NCBI RefSeq assembly: GCF_003589925.1
Contig: NZ_CP032382.1
Location: forward strand, 3,162,001-3,226,000
Source of the DNA: Chryseolinea soli
GTDB taxonomy: Bacteria; Bacteroidota; Bacteroidia; Cytophagales; Cyclobacteriaceae
Direction of reading: 5' to 3'
DNA: 64,000 nt
Below the pieces are notes generated by a model. The model was not told the DNA's origin and made no database searches. It was given only the letters and a program-made list of their open reading frames with translations. Positions 26,466 to 35,858 of the stretch are shown piece by piece. The translations under genes and the position numbers were made by a program. Each line of letters starts with the position of its first letter. The first letter of the stretch is position 1.

Positions 26466-28445
26466 ATGAAATTGAAATACGTCGTCTTACTTATTCTCTT
26501 TTGTCCGCTCACCTTGCTGGGCCAGTCATCGAAGACAACCCTGCATGGCGAGTGGGCCTTCGCGCTCGACCCCGTTAACATTGGCGAGAAGGATTCCTGG
26601 TACACCGCCGACTTCCCGCTCACCCGGTGGGATCAAGTGACCGTGCCGCATTGTTTTTCGGTTGATCCCCGGTATCAATTGTACACGGGCTCCGCCTGGT
26701 ACATAAAAAAATTCAAACAGTCGCCCGTGCCGCCAGGTCATCGCGCCTTCCTCCGGTTTGAGGCAGTGTTTTATAAATCGGCGGTATGGATGAATAACAA
26801 AAAGCTGGGGGAGCACGAAGGCGGATACACACCTTTTGAGATTGATGTTACGGATGCTTTGTCGGCGGAGAATACGCTGGCGCTGAAAGTGAACAATGCT
26901 TGGGATACGACCACCATTCCGGGTGCCAAGACGCGTGTAGTTTATGAGAACGAAAATAATGCCCAGGTTTTTCCATGGATCAACTATGGGGGCATCAACC
27001 GCGAGGTGTATCTGATCATTCGTCCAAGCACATACATCCAGCGTGTCAAGATCGTGACCGATCCGGACCTGGTGAAGAAAACCACGTTGCTGCAGGTGCG
27101 GGTTGATTTGGCCAATGCCGACGCGTCGAAAAAAATCACACCGGTACTGACGATTTACCGCGATAAGGTGAAGGTGCCGTTCAAAGGAAAACTGAAACCT
27201 GCCGGGACATCGCAAAGCACGGGTGCCCTCTGGATAGAAGGAACGCTGGCTGCCAAAGATGTTGCGCTTTGGTATACGGACGAACCCACATTGTATGAAG
27301 CCGAGGTGATAGCGGGCGCCGATACCGTCCGCACTCGGTTCGGCATTCGAAAAGTGGAAGTAAAAGGAACCAGCCTGCTGCTTAACGGCGAGCCTATCCG
27401 CATGGGCGGCTGCAACCGCCCGCTGGACTATCCACACTACGGATCAATGGATCCACAAGAAATTCTGGAAAAAGACCTCGCCCTCATCAAATCGGGTGGC
27501 ATGGAGCTGTCGCGTATCAGTCACTATCCGGTGTCCACACACCTGCTGGACTGGGCTGACGAGCATGGGTTGCTCATCATCGCCGAAGCGGGGAACTGGC
27601 AGCTGACACCAAAACAAATGTCGGACCCGGTGATGCGAAAGAAATTTCAATCGCAGTTTAGTGAAATGGTCGAACGCGATTGGAATCACCCTTCTGTGTT
27701 TGCCTGGAGTGTGGGCAATGAATTCCCCTCCCAAACCGACGAAGGTAAGTCATGGACAAAAGACATGTATGCCTATGCGAAATCCCTCGACCCTTCGCGG
27801 CTCGTCACTTTCGCCAGCATGTTCGTGGCGCGTGACATCATCAAAAAGCCCGAAGACGAAGCTTCGCAGTATGTGGACTTCATCAGCTCCAACATGTACG
27901 GCAACTACCTCAGCAACCTGAAGCACATTCACGAGATCTATCCTGACAAAGCGGTTTATGTCAGCGAATTTGGTATCCGTACCGACGGTGTGAAAACAGA
28001 ACAAGGCCGTGTGGATCATCTCGCAAAAGCGATGCAGGACTTCCGGCAGTGCGACTTCCTGGTGGGCGCTTCGGTGTGGACCTTCAACGACTATCAGAGC
28101 CGTTTCCCCGGCACCAATCCCAACGGCTATCGTCCTTGGGGACTGGTGTCGCCTGAGCGTGAACTGAGGGGCATGTACTATGCCTTCCAGGAAGAATTTG
28201 CGCCGGCTACCGTCGCCTTCAGGAGCGAGGGCGGTAAGCTTAGCATTACAGTGACCGCGCGAAAGGATTTTCCAAGCTACACGCTGCGTCATTACAAGCT
28301 TGCGTGTGGAAGTCAGACCTTCGACATCGCACAACTCAAACCCGGCGAGAGCAAGACGTTTACCTACGAAGGGCCGGCAGTAAAAGAAATAGCACTGGTG
28401 AAGCCCGGTGGGTTTACCGTATTGAAAAAATCAGTTCAGCAATAA
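26466..28445 (+). CDS. Glycoside hydrolase family 2 enzyme
   Basis: This is an exported retaining glycosidase of 659 residues with a signal peptide ending near LLGQ. It has the GH2 order: jelly-roll sugar-binding domain, immunoglobulin-like domain, then a TIM barrel starting near residue 300 (GEPIRMGGCNRPLDYPHYG). The predicted acid/base is Glu419 in WSVGNEFPS and the nucleophile is Glu501 in YVSEFGIRTDG, 82 residues apart as expected. Family members act as beta-galactosidases, beta-glucuronidases or beta-mannosidases, and I cannot choose among these. It is probably periplasmic, between the SASA esterase and the FAD enzyme in the operon. Confidence 0.93.
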   Translation: MKLKYVVLLILFCPLTLLGQSSKTTLHGEWAFALDPVNIGEKDSWYTADFPLTRWDQVTVPHCFSVDPRYQLYTGSAWYIKKFKQSPVPPGHRAFLRFEAVFYKSAVWMNNKKLGEHEGGYTPFEIDVTDALSAENTLALKVNNAWDTTTIPGAKTRVVYENENNAQVFPWINYGGINREVYLIIRPSTYIQRVKIVTDPDLVKKTTLLQVRVDLANADASKKITPVLTIYRDKVKVPFKGKLKPAGTSQSTGALWIEGTLAAKDVALWYTDEPTLYEAEVIAGADTVRTRFGIRKVEVKGTSLLLNGEPIRMGGCNRPLDYPHYGSMDPQEILEKDLALIKSGGMELSRISHYPVSTHLLDWADEHGLLIIAEAGNWQLTPKQMSDPVMRKKFQSQFSEMVERDWNHPSVFAWSVGNEFPSQTDEGKSWTKDMYAYAKSLDPSRLVTFASMFVARDIIKKPEDEASQYVDFISSNMYGNYLSNLKHIHEIYPDKAVYVSEFGIRTDGVKTEQGRVDHLAKAMQDFRQCDFLVGASVWTFNDYQSRFPGTNPNGYRPWGLVSPERELRGMYYAFQEEFAPATVAFRSEGGKLSITVTARKDFPSYTLRHYKLACGSQTFDIAQLKPGESKTFTYEGPAVKEIALVKPGGFTVLKKSVQQ

Positions 28446-28472
28446 AAAACGGTTGTTAACGGCCATATAAAT

Positions 28473-30755
28473 ATGATGATTGAAGAGCGAAAGAAGTCCA
28501 GATCGTTTCAGCAGAAAATAATCGCCTCCGACCTGGTGGTGGTGGGTGGCGGACTGGCCGGCACCTGCTGCGCCATCACGGCCGCGCGCGAAGGAATAAA
28601 AGTAACGTTGGTGCAAGACCGACCCGTATTGGGCGGCAACGCCTCCAGCGAGGTACGCCTGTGGGTCTTGGGGGCCACATCGCACATGGGAAACAACAAT
28701 CGCTGGTCACGCGAAGGCGGTGTGATCGATGAGATCCTGGTGGAGAACCTCTACCGGAACCCAGAAGGCAACGCTGTGATTTTTGACACGGTGGTGCTGG
28801 ATAAAGTCGTGAGCGAACCGAACATCACGCTGTTGTTGAATACCGCCGCGATCGAAGTGGAGAAGAATCCGGACGACACCATCGCGAGCGTGAAAGCTTT
28901 TTGTAGTCAGAACTCGGTGGAGTACGTGTTGAAGGCGCCTTTGTTTTGCGATGCTTCTGGCGATGGTGTACTGGGATTTTTATCCGGCGCTGCGTTTCGG
29001 ATGGGTGCTGAATCGCGGGATGAGCTGGGCGAAAAATTTGCCCCATCGAAAGACTACGGTGAACTGCTGGGCCATTCGCTTTATTTCTACAGCAAGGACA
29101 CCGGCAAACCGGTGAACTTCGTGCCGCCATCCTATGCCCTGAAAGACATTACGGCCATTCCCCGTTACCGGAAATTCAACTCAAAAGAATACGGATGTAA
29201 TCTGTGGTGGATCGAATACGGTGGAAGACTGGACACCGTGCATGAAACGGAGGCCATCAAATGGGAATTGTGGCGTGTGGTCTATGGCGTGTGGAATCAC
29301 ATCAAAAACTCCGGCGAGTTCCCTGAAGCCAGGAACCTCACGTTGGAATGGGTGGGTACTATCCCTGGCAAGCGCGAAAGCCGCCGCTTTGAAGGCGACT
29401 ATATGTTGCGGCAACAAGACATCGTAGAGCAGCGCGAGCATAGCGATGCCGTTGCCTACGGAGGCTGGTCCATCGACCTGCACCCGGCCGACGGCGTGTT
29501 CAGCGAAAAGCCGGGCTGCAATCAGTGGCATGGCAAAGGCATTTACCATATTCCTTATCGCAGTTTCTATAGCAAGAACGTCCCGAATCTTTTTTTTGCA
29601 GGAAGGATCATCAGCGTAAGTCACGTAGCGTTTGGCTCGGCGCGGGTCATGGGCACCAGCGCCTATGGTGGACAGTCCGTGGGTATGGCCGCTGTGTTGT
29701 GCCGCGAACTTAACGTGTTGCCCTCCGCACTGGGCGAAACACAACGCATGAAGGCCTTGCAACAAAGACTGATCCGCTCGGGACAATACATTCCTGGATT
29801 TGTGCTGGACGATAAAAAGAACCTCGTACACCAGGCATCTTTGTCGGCCTCCAGTGAACTGCGATTAAACGAATTGCCCGAAGACAGTTTATTGAAAACG
29901 CTGGACCCCGCGGTAGCCCAAATGCTGCCGGCCACCAAAGGCGAACTTCCCATCTTCACCGTGCACGCGCAAGCGACTACGGTCACGGCGATGCAAGTGG
30001 AGTTGCGCACGTGCGGCAAGATCGGAAGCTTCACGCCCGATGTCTTACTCGAACAAAAGACCATCGACCTCGTGGAAGGACGAAACTGTGTAAAGCTTGC
30101 GTTTAAAACAAAGCTTCCTTCTGCGCAGTATGTGTTCATTGTGTTTCGAAAAAATCCCGCGATAAAGCTGCATTTTTCGCCCAAGCGGATCACCGGTGTG
30201 TTGTCGGTGTTCAATCACATAAACGAAGCCGTATCCAACTATGGCAAGCAGACACCACCCGATGACATCGGCATCGACGCGTTTGAATTCTGGTGTCCCC
30301 AGCGCCGGCCGCAAGGAGAAAACCTGGCCATCAAGATGAGTACACCGTTGGAAGATTTTGGCGTGGAAAATATTCGAAACGGCGTGGCGCGCCCCACGGA
30401 CCGGCCCAATGCATGGGTGGCGTCCTCTTCCGATCCCAAACCAGCCTTGCAAATCTCATGGACGGAGCCGAAAACCATTCGTACCATTGTGTTAAAGTTC
30501 GATACCGACTTTGATCACCCCATGGAGTCGGTGCTCATGGGCCACCCGGAAAATGTGATGCCGTTCTGCGTACGCAACTATGTATTGCGCGACGACCAGG
30601 GCAACGTCGTTTATCAAAAGACGGGAAATTATCAGACGATGAACACCATCCGGTTGCACGAGCCCCTGCAAACCAAACGCTTGACACTGGAAGTGGAGCA
30701 TCCGTCGGAGCGGGTGCCCGCGGCGGTATTTGAAGTATTGTGCTATGAAAATTGA
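28473..30755 (+). CDS. FAD-dependent oxidoreductase with C-terminal discoidin-like domain
   Basis: The 760-residue protein starts with an FAD-binding Rossmann motif (VVVGGGLAGTCCAITAARE, glycines at 25-30) of the FAD_oxidored type, with conserved GGNASSEVRLWVLGA. The last 150 residues look like a beta-sandwich (F5/8 type C or discoidin-like; segment RTIVLKFDTDFDHPMESV). No signal peptide is visible, so I expect a cytosolic enzyme even though it sits in an operon of exported proteins. A redox step on an imported sugar is the simplest role. The next gene overlaps or abuts its stop codon. Confidence 0.85.
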   Translation: MMIEERKKSRSFQQKIIASDLVVVGGGLAGTCCAITAAREGIKVTLVQDRPVLGGNASSEVRLWVLGATSHMGNNNRWSREGGVIDEILVENLYRNPEGNAVIFDTVVLDKVVSEPNITLLLNTAAIEVEKNPDDTIASVKAFCSQNSVEYVLKAPLFCDASGDGVLGFLSGAAFRMGAESRDELGEKFAPSKDYGELLGHSLYFYSKDTGKPVNFVPPSYALKDITAIPRYRKFNSKEYGCNLWWIEYGGRLDTVHETEAIKWELWRVVYGVWNHIKNSGEFPEARNLTLEWVGTIPGKRESRRFEGDYMLRQQDIVEQREHSDAVAYGGWSIDLHPADGVFSEKPGCNQWHGKGIYHIPYRSFYSKNVPNLFFAGRIISVSHVAFGSARVMGTSAYGGQSVGMAAVLCRELNVLPSALGETQRMKALQQRLIRSGQYIPGFVLDDKKNLVHQASLSASSELRLNELPEDSLLKTLDPAVAQMLPATKGELPIFTVHAQATTVTAMQVELRTCGKIGSFTPDVLLEQKTIDLVEGRNCVKLAFKTKLPSAQYVFIVFRKNPAIKLHFSPKRITGVLSVFNHINEAVSNYGKQTPPDDIGIDAFEFWCPQRRPQGENLAIKMSTPLEDFGVENIRNGVARPTDRPNAWVASSSDPKPALQISWTEPKTIRTIVLKFDTDFDHPMESVLMGHPENVMPFCVRNYVLRDDQGNVVYQKTGNYQTMNTIRLHEPLQTKRLTLEVEHPSERVPAAVFEVLCYEN

Positions 30756-30762
30756 GAAGGAC

Positions 30763-33330
30763 ATGATGAAACAATTTGTTTTTGCCATAGGGCTGGCGCT
30801 GGTTTTGGCTGGATGCCGGAAAGAAGATGTGCAACTGGCCAACACCGAACTGAAACTTAGCTGGGAAAAAAGCGGCGAAGGGTGGAAGATGAAGGATTTG
30901 CAGTTGCAGGCAGGAGGGGTGTGGAAGAAAGTCGGCGTTCCGTCGGGCAAGTATACCTTGCTGTTCAGCGAAGGCAAACCCGATAGCACGGCCACGATCT
31001 TCAAGGCCAACACCGGGGTCCAATTCCCCGAAAAGGTGTATCACTATCAACAGGATATTTGGAAAGCCGCCACCGAGCCGGTATCGCTGAACACCGCCGG
31101 TAAAGCCCTGACATTTTTTCCACAGGAAGCCAAGACAACAGGTAACGCGATCACCTTTACATCCGACAACGAACAAGCCATGGTGACAGCCGAATGGCGG
31201 TTGGATGAAAAATATCCTACCGACATCGTGGTAAAGCAAACGGCCGTGGTAAAAAAAGCCGGCTACTATTCGCTGAGCTCTCCCACGTTGGTGACGGTTG
31301 ACGAAAAGGACATGGCCTGGGCTACTGTGCCCGGCTATTTTCAAGGCGATGCGATCCAGAAGGACTTTGTGCTGGCGTATGCCTATGGGCAAGGTGTTCC
31401 CGAACTGCCTGTGCTCTACCGTGAGCGTTGCGTCAGCACCATGGCGGCGATTGTCGACACGAAAGATCAGGTATCGTTGGCCGTGATCCCCGCGCCGGGG
31501 TTGGGCCGTGACCCCTGGGAAAAAGATCACAATACGCATGAGGAATGGCACATCGGTATTTCGCACAAGAATCGCGACGCAGCCCTGGCGCCGTCGGTGT
31601 ACTTCCCGGTGTTGGGTGAAAAGCCATCGCTGCTAAGGGCCGGCGACACAATTGCCTTTGAGTTCCGCTACAGCGTGCAAAGCGGCAACTGGTATAAAAA
31701 TGTGAACCACGCCGCCAACGACATCTATCAATTCAAAAACACGCTGGCGTTGCGCACAAACCGGCAATCACTGACCAGCCGGATCGAGGCCATGCACCAC
31801 TACCTGCTCGATCCCAAAACGTCGCTTTGGAATATCGAATCCTATCAAGGGTTAAAAATCGGAGGACAGTCCTACCTGGGGGGCGTGGTTGGCTCGCAGA
31901 AGGATGCCATGAAGAACTCCGACTACGGCGCCATGTGGATGCTGGCGCAGGCGACGGGCGATCCGCTGTTGAAGAAGAATGTATTGCCGTACGCACTGAA
32001 CTTCAAATTGGTGCAACAGCAAACGAAGCCCGGATTTTTTCAAGGCGCTGCCATGGGGCAATACTACTTAGCGAAACGCAAGGTGTTTGTGGAGGAGTGG
32101 GGAGAATTTGTTGAGCCCGTAAGCCTCACCTACTACACTATGCTCGACGTGGGAAATATCCTGCTCTTCGAACCGGATAATAAAGCATTGCTCGAACGGC
32201 TTCGCATGGGCGCAGACTTGTTGCTGAAGTGGCAAAAGGAAGATGGCAGTTGGGAAGTGGCCTATGATCAACAAACGCAAAAGCCATTGTTCACCGACAT
32301 CAAGGATCTCCGTCCCACATTCTATGGACTGATCGTGGCCTACCGGATCTTGAAAGACGAGAAGTATCTCAAGGCGGCAGAGAAAGGAGCGGACTGGCTT
32401 ATAAAGAACGGAGTCAACAAAGGACATTTCCTCGGGGTTTGTGGCGATGCGCGTTATGCTCCCGATTTTGCCACGGCCCAGACCGCGCAAGCGTTGTTGG
32501 ACTTGTATGACTTTACGAAGAAGCAAGTGTATCAAGATGCTGCCATCGCTACCGCCCGGATCTACACGACGTCCATCTATACGCACCCCATCCCAACCCA
32601 GCACGAAAAGCTGGTGAACGGCGAGAAACGGCAGGATTGGGAGATCACACAGTCGGGACTGGGCTTCGAGCACGGCGGCATCATGGGCTCGGCCCAGCGC
32701 AACGGACCCATTCAGCTGGCAAGCCATGCCGGCCTGTTCGTCCGCGTCTTCAAACTGACGGGCGACTCCCTGCTCATCGACATGGCGCGTGCGGGCGCTC
32801 TCGGCCGCGATGCTTTTGTGGACTCGGCGACAAGCGTGGCATCGTATTACTGGCGCGCGATGAACAAAGGTTCAGGACCATATCCCCATCACGCCTGGTG
32901 GCAGATCGGTTGGATCACCGACTACCTGATGGCCGAGGCACAACTGCGCTCCCACGACAACGTGATCTTTCCCCGCGGCTTTGTGACGCCCAAAGTTGGC
33001 CCACACCAGAGCTATGGCTTTGCGCCCGGCAAGATCTATAGCGACCCGGCCAACCTCATCCTGCGCGAAGGCCTGTTCCGGCTGGACGACCCTAACCTGG
33101 AATGCATCATGGCACAATCGGTTTCGAAGCAACGTGTGTACGCGGTGATCCTCAACGACCGCAACGAACCCCGTCAGCAAACGCTGCGCATCGATCTATC
33201 GAAGATCAGCCCCGGCGCACGCGCGAAGGCCATTACGGAATTGACCGAAAACAAGACGCTGAGCCCTGGCGTTTTGGTGGACGTCACGGTGCCGGCCTAT
33301 GGCATAAAAGTATATGCCGTAGACCTTTGA
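30763..33330 (+). CDS. Large lipoprotein with (alpha/alpha) toroid-like middle domain
   Basis: The lipobox LAGC (Cys18 counting from 30763) marks an exported lipoprotein of about 855 residues. The N-terminal third is beta-rich, and the middle (roughly 350-690) has repeated helical hairpins with WNIESYQGLKIGGQSYLGG, LLLKWQKEDGSWEVAYD and WEITQSGLGFEHGG, as in six-hairpin glycosidases and lyases. The C-terminal part is again beta-rich. I cannot assign a CAZy family. The start is 30763 or 30766, following an AGAAGG sequence; earlier in-frame ATG and TTG codons lie inside the FAD gene. It may cut the polymer or remove uronic acids. Confidence 0.75.
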   Translation: MMKQFVFAIGLALVLAGCRKEDVQLANTELKLSWEKSGEGWKMKDLQLQAGGVWKKVGVPSGKYTLLFSEGKPDSTATIFKANTGVQFPEKVYHYQQDIWKAATEPVSLNTAGKALTFFPQEAKTTGNAITFTSDNEQAMVTAEWRLDEKYPTDIVVKQTAVVKKAGYYSLSSPTLVTVDEKDMAWATVPGYFQGDAIQKDFVLAYAYGQGVPELPVLYRERCVSTMAAIVDTKDQVSLAVIPAPGLGRDPWEKDHNTHEEWHIGISHKNRDAALAPSVYFPVLGEKPSLLRAGDTIAFEFRYSVQSGNWYKNVNHAANDIYQFKNTLALRTNRQSLTSRIEAMHHYLLDPKTSLWNIESYQGLKIGGQSYLGGVVGSQKDAMKNSDYGAMWMLAQATGDPLLKKNVLPYALNFKLVQQQTKPGFFQGAAMGQYYLAKRKVFVEEWGEFVEPVSLTYYTMLDVGNILLFEPDNKALLERLRMGADLLLKWQKEDGSWEVAYDQQTQKPLFTDIKDLRPTFYGLIVAYRILKDEKYLKAAEKGADWLIKNGVNKGHFLGVCGDARYAPDFATAQTAQALLDLYDFTKKQVYQDAAIATARIYTTSIYTHPIPTQHEKLVNGEKRQDWEITQSGLGFEHGGIMGSAQRNGPIQLASHAGLFVRVFKLTGDSLLIDMARAGALGRDAFVDSATSVASYYWRAMNKGSGPYPHHAWWQIGWITDYLMAEAQLRSHDNVIFPRGFVTPKVGPHQSYGFAPGKIYSDPANLILREGLFRLDDPNLECIMAQSVSKQRVYAVILNDRNEPRQQTLRIDLSKISPGARAKAITELTENKTLSPGVLVDVTVPAYGIKVYAVDL

Positions 33331-33385
33331 GCCAACCTCCATCCTAACTTAGTTTTACACCCCATAACAACGACGCCCCGCGCCC

Positions 33386-35053
33386 ATGGAACAACTCGAT
33401 TTTATCGTCATGATAGTGTTTGCCCTGCTGATCTTTGCCATCGGGTTGACGTTCACCCGCATGGGGAGCAAGAGTGGACAAGCTTTCTTCGAAGCGGGGG
33501 GTGAGACGCCGTGGTGGATCAACGGGCTCTCCTTGTTCATCAGTTATTTTTCGGCGGGCACCTTCGTGGTGTGGGGTTCCATCGCCTATAAACATGGTGC
33601 CGTGGCCAACGTCATTCAGCTCACCATGGCCGTCAGCGGTTTTCTCGTGGCCATCTTCATCGCAGCCAAATGGAAACGCACCGGCACGCGCACGGCAGCG
33701 GAATATATCGGCAAACGATTCGGCACCAGGGCGCAACAATTTTATACCTACCTCATCCTCATCCTGAGCCTGGTCAATACCAGCGCCGTGTTGTACCCGG
33801 TGGGGAAGATGGTGTATGTGGCCACGCCGTTCTCGCTCAATGCCTGCATCATCGGGATTGGGTTGGTCATTGTGCTCTACACGGCGGCGGGCGGGCTATG
33901 GGCCGTGTTGGTAACGGACGTCGTGCAGTTTGTCATCCTGATGGCCGCCGTGCTGATCGTGATCCCCGCGGCCTTTGGTGAGATTGGCGGCGTGAACAAC
34001 CTCTTCACTAAAACGCCGGAACATTTCTTCGAACCGTTCACCAGCGACTACACCGCGGGCTTCATGTTGGCTTTCATTGGGTACCAAACCGTTTATATCG
34101 GCGGCAACTGGTCGTATGTTCAACGCTACACCAGTGTATCGGACGAACGGAATGCAAAGAAAGTGGCGTACCTGTTTGCCGGGTTATACCTCGTTAGCCC
34201 CCTCATCTGGATGCTGCCGCCCATGATCTACCGGGTGATCAACCCAGACCTGCAAGGCCTCGACCCGGAAGGCGCCTACATGATGTTGTGCCAGCGCGTG
34301 CTGCCGGCGGGGCTGATCGGGTTGGTGTTGTCGGGGATGATCTCGGCCACTTCCAGCAAAGCGAACACGACCATCAACCTGGCGGCTACTGTTTTTGCGC
34401 AGGACGTTTATCGCAGTGTCTTCCGGCCGGCAGCATCGGAGAAGGAGCAGATCCTGGTGGCGCGACTCTTCACGCTGCTGTTCGGGGCGGGCACCATTGG
34501 CGTGGCCATGTTGGTGCCGCTGGCGGGCGGCATCGTCGAGGTGGTGTTGAGCATTGCAGCCATCGCGGGCGGTGCGCTCTTTGCACCGATCATTTGGTCG
34601 TTGTATTCGAAACGGCAGAATGCTTTCTCTGTCATTACGACAACCATCGTAGCCCTGTTGATCAATCTTTTTTTTAAGGTGATTGTACCCTCGCTCATCG
34701 GTCTGAAATTCAATAGAACGATTGAGACGCTTTTGGGTGTAGGCCTGCCGTTGCTGATGCTGGCCTGCTTTGAATGGTACTACGCGTCCAAGGCGATGGT
34801 TTCGGAGAGGGCGTTGGCGCTGGAGCGTGAACAGTCGAATGCCGCGAAGCCATCGGGTGCCCATCATGCCGAGGCGCGCCGTCAGAATGTGTTTGGAGTC
34901 ACCGTCATTGTTATTGCATCGGCCGTTGTTGGGCTCGGTATTTTCTCGTTGGGTTTGGCGGCCAAACAAAACAGCATTGTCATGGCAGTTGGCGGCGGGA
35001 TCTTTGTGTTGTCATCCATTGGCCTTTTACGGATTCGACGTGCCGCGTCGTAG
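33386..35053 (+). CDS. Sodium:solute symporter (SSS family)
   Basis: This is an inner-membrane symporter of 555 residues with about 13-14 hydrophobic segments. The start FALLIFAIGLTF and AFFEAGGETPWWINGLSLF are typical of SSS sugar transporters, and AAGGLWAVLVTDVVQFVIL is the most conserved family block. It likely carries the mono- or disaccharide released by the upstream GH2 and lipoprotein into the cytosol with sodium. It is the last gene of the locus; its 55-base gap from the lipoprotein gene suggests cotranscription. Confidence 0.93.
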   Translation: MEQLDFIVMIVFALLIFAIGLTFTRMGSKSGQAFFEAGGETPWWINGLSLFISYFSAGTFVVWGSIAYKHGAVANVIQLTMAVSGFLVAIFIAAKWKRTGTRTAAEYIGKRFGTRAQQFYTYLILILSLVNTSAVLYPVGKMVYVATPFSLNACIIGIGLVIVLYTAAGGLWAVLVTDVVQFVILMAAVLIVIPAAFGEIGGVNNLFTKTPEHFFEPFTSDYTAGFMLAFIGYQTVYIGGNWSYVQRYTSVSDERNAKKVAYLFAGLYLVSPLIWMLPPMIYRVINPDLQGLDPEGAYMMLCQRVLPAGLIGLVLSGMISATSSKANTTINLAATVFAQDVYRSVFRPAASEKEQILVARLFTLLFGAGTIGVAMLVPLAGGIVEVVLSIAAIAGGALFAPIIWSLYSKRQNAFSVITTTIVALLINLFFKVIVPSLIGLKFNRTIETLLGVGLPLLMLACFEWYYASKAMVSERALALEREQSNAAKPSGAHHAEARRQNVFGVTVIVIASAVVGLGIFSLGLAAKQNSIVMAVGGGIFVLSSIGLLRIRRAAS

Positions 35054-35129
35054 GCGCGACATTTAGGTTCAATAAATGGACATCCGGTTGTGTAAAACTT
35101 ATTAAAAAGCGAATTTTATTTGATTTTTA

Positions 35130-35729
35130 ATGAGTTTCATGACCGATCTAACGCCGTTTAAAAACCACATCCTCAAAAAGGTCCCGCTCACGGAAGCGGA
35201 GTTGACAGAATTCATGTCCTTTTTTACGCCCCTCCGGATCAAGAAACGGCAATTCGTCGTCCAACCTAATTTTGTCGCCAAGGCCCGTAACTATGTTATC
35301 CACGGCGCCTTCCGCGGCTATGTGGTAGGCAATGCGGGGGAGGAGCACACCATTCAGTTTGCCATCGATGATTGGTGGATCTCAGACTACAATAGCTACA
35401 TCTTTCAACAGCCCGCCACGATGTTTGTGGTGGCGGTGGAGGACAGCTGGGTCATGCAAATCGAATACGAAAAAGAAGCCCAGCTCAAAGCGCTGCATCA
35501 CAAATACGAAACGTTTTTTCGCATAACCGCCGAGCGTTCCACAGCTTCCATGCAAAGGCGGCTGATCGCCAACCTGACCAAAACCGCGGAGGAACGATTC
35601 GATGAGTTCGAAGAGAAATACCATCTCATCGCCGAGCGGATGCCGCAGTATGCCATTGCTTCCTACCTCGGTATGACCTCGGAGTACCTCTCAAAACTGC
35701 GAAATAAGCGGCTTTCTAAAAAAAGTTAA
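35130..35729 (+). CDS. Crp/Fnr-family transcriptional regulator
   Basis: The 199-residue protein has a cyclic-nucleotide-binding-like beta-roll (RKRQFVVQPN-type segment, then EHTIQFAIDDWWISD) and a C-terminal helix-turn-helix ending in MPQYAIASYLGMTSEYLSKLRNK. The phosphate-binding cassette arginine of true cAMP receptors is not evident, as in most Bacteroidota homologues. It is followed by an AhpD-like gene. The same order of a Crp/Fnr regulator and a redox gene recurs at 50597. Start choices are 35130 and 35139. Confidence 0.9.
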   Translation: MSFMTDLTPFKNHILKKVPLTEAELTEFMSFFTPLRIKKRQFVVQPNFVAKARNYVIHGAFRGYVVGNAGEEHTIQFAIDDWWISDYNSYIFQQPATMFVVAVEDSWVMQIEYEKEAQLKALHHKYETFFRITAERSTASMQRRLIANLTKTAEERFDEFEEKYHLIAERMPQYAIASYLGMTSEYLSKLRNKRLSKKS

Positions 35730-35784
35730 TCTAGTTCAACCATTTTTCTTAACCTATTCGGGGCTCCTTTCCTAAACCAGTTCA

Positions 35785-35816
35785 TTGGTAAACCGGTGTG
35801 CTTGCCCTCACCTTTG
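35785..35816 (+). promoter_or_regulatory. Candidate promoter for AhpD-like gene with TTGGTAAA
   Basis: TTGGTAAA at 35785-35792 supplies a -33-like TTG, and CACCTTTG at 35809-35816 matches TAnnTTTG in seven of eight positions after a 21-base gap. ACCA at 35776-35779 and TGGT at 35786-35789 form a small inverted pair. TTGGTAAA also occurs at the promoter next to the other Crp/Fnr gene (51187). Confidence 0.4.
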
Positions 35817-35858
35817 TCATGTCAATGTTGACGCAGAAACTTTTAAACAACAACGAAA

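Noticed and set aside
30730..30762. Upstream TTG and ATG starts for the toroid-type lipoprotein
   Set aside because: They would place extra residues before a normal lipoprotein signal and lie within the FAD gene; the ATG pair at 30763/30766 with AGAAGG before it fits better.
30535..31566. 343-residue minus-strand frame
   Set aside because: It is antisense to the FAD oxidoreductase and lipoprotein genes and spans their junction.
34184..34969. 261-residue minus-strand frame
   Set aside because: It is antisense to the symporter gene and rich in Arg, Gln and His, as expected of a shadow of a membrane protein gene.
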